Shown here piece by piece: positions 32,649 through 36,752 of a stretch of DNA of 36,752 nt (position 1 is its first letter; each line of letters starts with the position of its first letter). The position numbers were made by a program, and so were the translations under genes. Source of the DNA: Tissierellia bacterium (lineage in GTDB: Bacteria; Bacillota; Clostridia; Tissierellales; Peptoniphilaceae); assembly GCA_030528125.1 (NCBI GenBank), contig JAUMZM010000014.1, forward strand, positions 1 to 36,752. Direction: 5' to 3'. Below the pieces are notes generated by a model, which was not told the origin of the DNA, ran no database searches, and was given only the letters and a program-made list of their open reading frames with translations.

Positions 32649-33602
32649 TTATTTATACTTATAGAATCCTTCGCCTGATTCCTTGCCAAGTTTTCCTTCG
32701 TCTATTAATTTCTTTAATTTTTCTACAAGTTTTGCCTCGATTGAGTCTGGATCTTTTGATTTTGGATTGTTCATATTTATATTATAAGCTGTTCTTAATC
32801 CTACATCATCTAGTATTCTAAATGGTCCAGCTGGTGCGCCTGTTCCATAGGTCCAAGCTTTATCTATATCTTCAAAGCTTGCTACATCATTTGCCCATAG
32901 CTTCATTCCTGCATCGAGTAATGGTATTAATAATGAATTTAATAGATATCCTGGTTGTTCTTTGTTAAGTATCAATGGTTCCATTCTTATTTCTTTTGTA
33001 AATTCAACTGTCTTATTGAAGGCATCATCACTGGTCTTATCATGTCTCATGATTTCGCCTGTGTTAAGTCTCCAAATATTATTTGCAAAATGTAGATTTA
33101 AGAATCTTTCTGGTTTTTTGATATCTCCTACAAAGTATGATGGCAAGAATGTTGATGAATTAGAAAGTATTATTGTATCATCTTCTACAACATCTGATAA
33201 TTTCTTGTAGAATTCTTTCTTTTGCTCAACATTTTCTGCTACAGCTTCTATTACTATATAGGCATCTTCTACTGCCTTTGCCATATCAAGCTCGTATTGT
33301 ATTGACTTGTAAGCTCTTTCTACTCTTTCTTTTAATTGTTCTATATCTTCTTGTGTCAAATCTTTTGTGTTATCTACAAATCCTCTAGGATAGTTTAGGC
33401 TTTCTGTTCCTTTTAATCTGTCTAGGTTCTCTATTTCTTTTAAATAGATATGGTATAGGTTTTCTATTCTTGGCTTTGCTCTTCCAATTGAGCCTTCACT
33501 TCTCATCCAAATTGTAACATCTTTTCCGACAAATGCTGTTTGGAATGCAATTTGTGCTCCTAGTACTCCTCCGCCTGCTAATACAACTTTATTTTTATTC
33601 AT
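32649..33602 (-). CDS. 3-hydroxyacyl-CoA dehydrogenase family protein
   Basis: The start is ATG 33602 after GGGAGG; an upstream GTG in frame lacks a ribosome site. 317 residues. Rossmann start VVLAGGGVLGAQIAFQTAFVGKDVTIW, then VIEAVAENVEQKKEFYKKL, NSSTFLPS, NLHFANNIWRLN and a helical C-terminal dimerisation domain with GAPAGPFRILDDVGL and SGEGFYKYK. The family oxidises 3-hydroxyacyl-CoA with NAD+. The usual catalytic HFFNP segment here reads HFANN, so a different hydroxy acid is possible. No thiolase, crotonase or acyl-CoA dehydrogenase is nearby, so the pathway cannot be assigned. Confidence 0.85.
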   Translation of the reverse strand: MNKNKVVLAGGGVLGAQIAFQTAFVGKDVTIWMRSEGSIGRAKPRIENLYHIYLKEIENLDRLKGTESLNYPRGFVDNTKDLTQEDIEQLKERVERAYKSIQYELDMAKAVEDAYIVIEAVAENVEQKKEFYKKLSDVVEDDTIILSNSSTFLPSYFVGDIKKPERFLNLHFANNIWRLNTGEIMRHDKTSDDAFNKTVEFTKEIRMEPLILNKEQPGYLLNSLLIPLLDAGMKLWANDVASFEDIDKAWTYGTGAPAGPFRILDDVGLRTAYNINMNNPKSKDPDSIEAKLVEKLKKLIDEGKLGKESGEGFYKYK

Positions 33603-33640
33603 ATTAAGCCTCCCATTCACTTTCTCTTAATATATACCCT

Positions 33641-33679
33641 AAAAAAAATCTTTTAATCCAAATAAGATTAAAAGATTTT
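33641..33679 (-). terminator. Intrinsic terminator after the MATE gene
   Basis: AAAATCTTTTAATC (33645-33658) and GATTAAAAGATTTT (33666-33679) form a perfect 14-bp stem; the A-run 33641-33648 supplies the minus-strand U-tract. Confidence 0.9.
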
Positions 33680-33698
33680 GTAATTAATTATAAATTTA

Positions 33699-35060
33699 TT
33701 AGTCTTTTTGTTTTACATACATTATAAATCCAAATATTACTGTAAGTGCATTGGATACTAGCATTGATATCCAGATTCCTGTTGATCCAAGGTCTGTAAA
33801 TGCCTTTAGTATCATTATCAAAGGAAGTCTTATTCCCCACAATCTTGCAAGGGATAATACCATCGTGAATTTCGTCTGCCCTTTTCCTTGGAAGTATCCA
33901 TTTATTGCTGAGAAATATCCCATAAAAAATGTTATAACCGCTGAAAAATACATATATTCGCTAGCTTGTGACCATAATTCTACTTCACTTCTATCTGTTA
34001 TAAATATTGATAATAGCTGGTCTTTAAATGTAAGTATTATAAATGCTGTAATTATCGAGAAGAAGGTTATTATTATATTTGCTCTTTTAAATATTTGATC
34101 TGCTCTTTGTTTTTTATCTGCTCCTATATTCTGTCCAACTATGGAGGTAAGTGCCATTCCTACTCCCATTGATGCTTGGTTAAATACATCTGATAGTCTA
34201 TTGCCCATGGAAAATGCTGCAAGTGTTGTTGTTCCATAGGATTGGATGAATCCATTTAGAACTGTAAATCCTATAGCTTCTCCGCTTGTTCCAAGGGAAG
34301 CTGGTATTGCTATCGAAAATATATTTCTCATTACTCTCATATTAAGCTTGAAATCTCTAAGATCTACTTCTATCTCTGATTCTTTCCTTACTACTCTAAT
34401 TGCAAGAACTACAAGAAATATCTTGGATATAACTGTTGCAACGGCAGCTCCCTTTATCCCTAGGTTAAGTCCTGGAAGTCCTAGTACGCTTTCAAATATA
34501 AAGAAAGGATCTATGACTACATTAATTATTGATGATATGGTTGATATTATGGTTGTAGATTTCGTCCTACCTTGCGAATTTAGTATCGCTTGATAACCGA
34601 AAAACATCATATCAAATACAAGCCCTATTGAATTTACGGCAAGAAATATGGTTGACTTTTCTGCAAAGCTTCCAGTTGCCCCCATCCACCTTACGACAAA
34701 TGGTGCTATAAAATAACCCAATATGCTAAATACTACTCCAAGTATTGTAGTAAGTATTACGGTATGTCTTGCATATATTGCACAATCTTTGATTCTATTT
34801 GCTCCAAGTCTTTGACTCATAAGTGATGTGGCTGCAACATTTACTCCAAGTCCTATTGCGATAAATAAATAAAGGACTGGCCAAGTAAAAGATGTCGCTG
34901 CATAATCTTCTGAGCTAAGTTGTGCTACATATATACCGTCAGTTATTCCATATAATGTCTTAATAAGGTTACTTATCATAAGTGGAATGCTAAGGGTAAA
35001 GATGACTTTAGTAATATTTCCAGTTGTGATAAAATTTACATTACTTTTTTTCTCTGACAT
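33699..35060 (-). CDS. MATE-family multidrug/cation antiporter
   Basis: 453 residues, twelve membrane helices, ATG 35060 after GAGGAG. MATE features include IPLMISNLIKTLYGITDGIYVAQL near the start, AATSLMSQRLGANRIKDC, and in the second half GVGMALTSIVGQNIGADKKQRA, the repeated-half signature. The length is standard. It exports cationic compounds or drugs using Na+ or H+. The gene is single, with its own terminator and no local regulator; the MarR-type gene upstream on the same strand has its own terminator. Substrate unknown. Confidence 0.93.
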   Translation of the reverse strand: MSEKKSNVNFITTGNITKVIFTLSIPLMISNLIKTLYGITDGIYVAQLSSEDYAATSFTWPVLYLFIAIGLGVNVAATSLMSQRLGANRIKDCAIYARHTVILTTILGVVFSILGYFIAPFVVRWMGATGSFAEKSTIFLAVNSIGLVFDMMFFGYQAILNSQGRTKSTTIISTISSIINVVIDPFFIFESVLGLPGLNLGIKGAAVATVISKIFLVVLAIRVVRKESEIEVDLRDFKLNMRVMRNIFSIAIPASLGTSGEAIGFTVLNGFIQSYGTTTLAAFSMGNRLSDVFNQASMGVGMALTSIVGQNIGADKKQRADQIFKRANIIITFFSIITAFIILTFKDQLLSIFITDRSEVELWSQASEYMYFSAVITFFMGYFSAINGYFQGKGQTKFTMVLSLARLWGIRLPLIMILKAFTDLGSTGIWISMLVSNALTVIFGFIMYVKQKD

Positions 35061-35161
35061 AATCTCCTCTAAGTGTTTTTATTATATACTTTAGACTTAA
35101 CTTTTATTATTTAAAATTGCAAATTATTGACTATAATTTTTTTAATTTTATAATTTTACAT

Positions 35162-35192
35162 CAAAAAACCTTCCGGTTATATAACCAGAAGG
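35162..35192 (-). terminator. Intrinsic terminator after the ohrR-like gene
   Basis: 35169-35180 pairs with 35181-35192 (CCTTC-C-GGTTAT / ATAACC-A-GAAGG). The single odd pair is G-U on the minus strand, and the A-run at 35163-35168 gives its U-tract. Confidence 0.85.
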
Positions 35193-35198
35193 ATTTTA

Positions 35199-35627
35199 TT
35201 ATTTTGTAATAAGGTTTAAAGACTTTTTCAAAAGTTCTCTTAACTCTATTGCTTCGCTTTCTTTAAGTCCCAATTCACAGAAAAGTTTTTTGGGAATATC
35301 TTTGGCTTTTTGCTCTAGATCCCTACCCTTTTGTGTGATTGATATATCAAGATTTCTGTTATCTTTGCTATTTCTCTTTCTTTCTATTAGATTCTTATCT
35401 TCAAGCTTTCTTAAGACATCTGTAAGAGTGCCTGAGTCAAGGTAGAGTAATTTGCCAATTTCTCTTGAAGTTATCTTTTCTTTTTCCCACATAACAAGCA
35501 TTGTTATATATTGGGTATAAGTTAGGTCGATTTCTTTTAGAAATGGTCTGTATTTTTTTATAATCTGTCTTGATAGAGCGTATACTGGAAAGCAAAGTTG
35601 GTTTTCAAGTTTTAGATCAAAACTCAT
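35199..35627 (-). CDS. ohrR: OhrR-type peroxide-sensing MarR regulator
   Basis: 142 residues; the start overlaps the peroxidase stop by one base (TAATG). The N-terminus LENQLCFPVYALSR matches the OhrR redox-sensor segment, with Cys12. Tyr16, Tyr26 and Tyr37 lie at +4, +14 and +25 from it, the spacing of the tyrosines around Cys15 in Bacillus subtilis OhrR. A winged helix follows (TSREIGKLLYLDSGTLTDVLRKLEDKNLIERKR). Known OhrR loses DNA binding when this Cys is oxidised by organic hydroperoxide. The co-transcribed peroxidase fits this. Only one Cys near the N-terminus suggests the one-Cys class. Confidence 0.9.
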   Translation of the reverse strand: MSFDLKLENQLCFPVYALSRQIIKKYRPFLKEIDLTYTQYITMLVMWEKEKITSREIGKLLYLDSGTLTDVLRKLEDKNLIERKRNSKDNRNLDISITQKGRDLEQKAKDIPKKLFCELGLKESEAIELRELLKKSLNLITK

Positions 35628-36166
35628 TAGATTAATTTTTCAATTTCCTCTTTAACTTTGGCCATATCTTCTGTTGGCTCAAATCTTTCTACTACATTTC
35701 CCTCTCTATCGATTAAGAATTTTGTAAAATTCCATTTGATATCGTCATTGCTTCTGTAGTTTGGATCTATTTCTGATAAGAAATTGTCCATAAATTCAGC
35801 CTTTACTCCTTCAAATCCTCCAAATCCTTGTCTTGATTTCAAGTATTTGTACAAATCAAGCTCATTTGGTCCGTTTACGTCGGATTTTTTCATTTGTGGG
35901 AATTTTACATTGTAGTTTAGTTGGCAGAATTTTGTGATTTCTTCGTCTGATTCTGGTGCTTGTTCTTTGAATTGATTGCTTGGAATATCTATAATTTCAA
36001 ATCCATCTTTGTTAAATTCATCATAGAGTGCTTCAAGTTGTTCGTATTGTGGTGTAAATCCACATCTTGTTGCTGTGTTTACTATAAGCATTACCTTTCC
36101 CTTGTTGTCTGATAAATCAAGGAAACTTCCGTCTTGTTTTTCTACTTTGTAATCATAAATATTCAT
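35627..36166 (-). CDS. Glutathione-peroxidase-fold thiol peroxidase
   Basis: ATG 36166 follows AAAGGAGAAATT; an upstream in-frame extension is rejected. 179 residues. Peroxidatic Cys35 in VNTATRCGFTPQY, SNQF, resolving Cys81 in ITKFCQLNYNVKFPQM, KSDVNG, and WNFTKFLID supply the Gln, Trp and Asn of the catalytic site. This Cys, not selenocysteine, enzyme with a second Cys at the usual position is the thioredoxin-dependent type, so the name does not imply glutathione. It reduces organic hydroperoxides. It is first in an operon with the OhrR-like regulator. Confidence 0.93.
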   Translation of the reverse strand: MNIYDYKVEKQDGSFLDLSDNKGKVMLIVNTATRCGFTPQYEQLEALYDEFNKDGFEIIDIPSNQFKEQAPESDEEITKFCQLNYNVKFPQMKKSDVNGPNELDLYKYLKSRQGFGGFEGVKAEFMDNFLSEIDPNYRSNDDIKWNFTKFLIDREGNVVERFEPTEDMAKVKEEIEKLI

Positions 36167-36178
36167 AATTTCTCCTTT

Positions 36179-36204
36179 ACAATTCACTATTTATAATTAA
36201 TTGT
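36179..36204 (-). promoter_or_regulatory. Possible OhrR operator in the peroxidase leader
   Basis: ACAATT (36179-36184) and AATTGT (36199-36204) form an inverted pair with a 14-bp gap between promoter and start. The half-site matches the ACAATT/AATTGT core of known OhrR boxes, but the spacing is looser, so this is tentative. Confidence 0.3.
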
Positions 36205-36223
36205 GTTCAACTGTTCTATAATT

Positions 36224-36251
36224 ATTATATTCTCTTATAAGTTTTTGTCAA
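36224..36251 (-). promoter_or_regulatory. Promoter of the peroxidase-ohrR operon
   Basis: On the minus strand TTGACA (36251-36246), 16-bp spacer, TATAAT (36229-36224): both hexamers are consensus. It would be strong when unrepressed, as expected for a repressor-controlled operon. Confidence 0.88.
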
Positions 36252-36422
36252 TGAAACTCATTTGGAAATAACTGTATTATTTTGGATTTTAAAATCTTTC
36301 TATTTAATAATCTTTAAAAAGGAGTATAATATTTGTAAGTTAAAATCATTATTTGTTAAATATGAACGGCAAATTTTCAAATAATTTAATAATAATATTA
36401 AATCACGCATAAGGAGAGCATT

Positions 36423-36671
36423 ATGAGAAAATTACTACATATATTGTTAATGGCATTACTAGTCGTTGTTGGATTTTTTGTAATTAAATATCTTGCAATA
36501 TTCATTTGGCATGTTATAAAATTTATTGCTACATTGCTTCTCGGTATTTTGGGAATTACATTTGCAGGTGTTGGTATTGTGATTTTTGTGATTTTAGCTA
36601 TTGCACTTGGTGGATTATTTCTTTTGGGTATTGGATTTGTAATAAGTCTTATTATTGATTTATTTAGATAA
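36423..36671 (+). CDS. Small hydrophobic membrane protein, unknown function
   Basis: 82 residues with ATG after AAGGAG. Two or three membrane helices (about 5-27, 30-50, 52-78) and few polar residues; it ends IDLFR. No family recognised. The clear ribosome site, downstream terminator and own strand support a real gene. A TATAAT at about 36324 could be its -10 but lacks a clear -35. Confidence 0.7.
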   Translation: MRKLLHILLMALLVVVGFFVIKYLAIFIWHVIKFIATLLLGILGITFAGVGIVIFVILAIALGGLFLLGIGFVISLIIDLFR

Positions 36672-36677
36672 TTTTGT

Positions 36678-36701
36678 AAAAAAAGAGAGCATATGCTCTC
36701 T
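36678..36701 (-). terminator. Hairpin with minus-strand U-tract, for a gene beyond the right edge
   Basis: AGAGAGCAT and ATGCTCTCT (36684-36701) form a perfect palindrome; the A-run 36678-36684 gives a U-tract only on the minus strand. It implies a minus-strand transcript entering from outside the window. Confidence 0.7.
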
Positions 36702-36713
36702 CAGACTGTAGAC

Positions 36714-36749
36714 AAAGCAGGTAGAAAATACAAAACCTACCTGCTTTTT
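36714..36749 (+). terminator. Plus-strand intrinsic terminator after the small membrane protein
   Basis: AAAGCAGGTAG (36714-36724) and CTACCTGCTTT (36737-36747) form an 11-bp perfect stem with a 12-base loop and a T5 tail. Confidence 0.85.
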
Positions 36750-36752
36750 AAT

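Noticed and set aside
35627-36166. Selenocysteine-containing glutathione peroxidase
   Set aside because: The catalytic codon is Cys (TGT/TGC), not TGA, and a resolving Cys81 is present, fitting the thioredoxin-dependent class.

Overview
The window is a low-GC, AT-rich stretch with strong Shine-Dalgarno sequences, frequent AGA and ATA codons, and many stop/start overlaps (TAATG, ATGA). The gene content suggests an anaerobic Gram-positive of the Firmicutes. It holds an anaerobic sulfatase-maturase-type radical SAM enzyme, LPxTG-style surface protein architecture, a sialic acid operon and Ktr/Trk potassium uptake. Anaerococcus/Peptoniphilus-type cocci would fit, but this is inference from gene content, not a database match. 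No rRNA, tRNA, CRISPR array, transposase or phage gene was seen.

Layout. 1-2220 (-) is the N-terminal 740 residues of a secreted, repeat-bearing metallophosphoesterase that runs off the left edge. 2364-4075 (-) holds a cyclophilin and a radical SAM/SPASM enzyme. 4384-9861 (+) is a potassium module. A KdpD-like kinase without the usual N-terminal sensor domains and a KdpE regulator are followed by a terminator. Then comes a promoter with four phased 7-bp direct repeats, driving TPR protein, TrkA half, TrkA and TrkH. 9997-18425 (-) holds a beta-class GST, an SH3 lipoprotein, a CpsD/CpsC-like pair, UDP-glucose dehydrogenase, UppP, a TtcA-type thiolase, WalJ, an unknown membrane protein and an amino-acid permease.

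18624-19957 (+) is a lemA/TPM-domain pair. 20339-29291 (+) is a sialic acid operon: an Opp/Dpp-class ABC transporter (SBP, two permeases, two ATPases), nanA, nanK, an RpiR regulator and nanE. Its promoter carries two palindromes that are good RpiR operators. The SBP gene and the first permease gene each carry a frameshift, so the transporter is either decaying or misread. 29346-36166 (-) holds an XRE-membrane fusion, a DUF5808 membrane protein with a YtrA-type GntR regulator, an orphan 3-hydroxyacyl-CoA dehydrogenase, a MATE pump, and an OhrR-type regulator with a thiol peroxidase. 36423-36671 (+) is a small membrane protein.

The best candidate for an undescribed system is the 4.4-9.9 kb potassium module. 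It has a Kdp-family two-component system with no kdpFABC next to it, a PhoB-box-like promoter, a TPR protein whose ribosome site and N-terminus are tandemly duplicated, and a TrkA function split over two complementary subunits.
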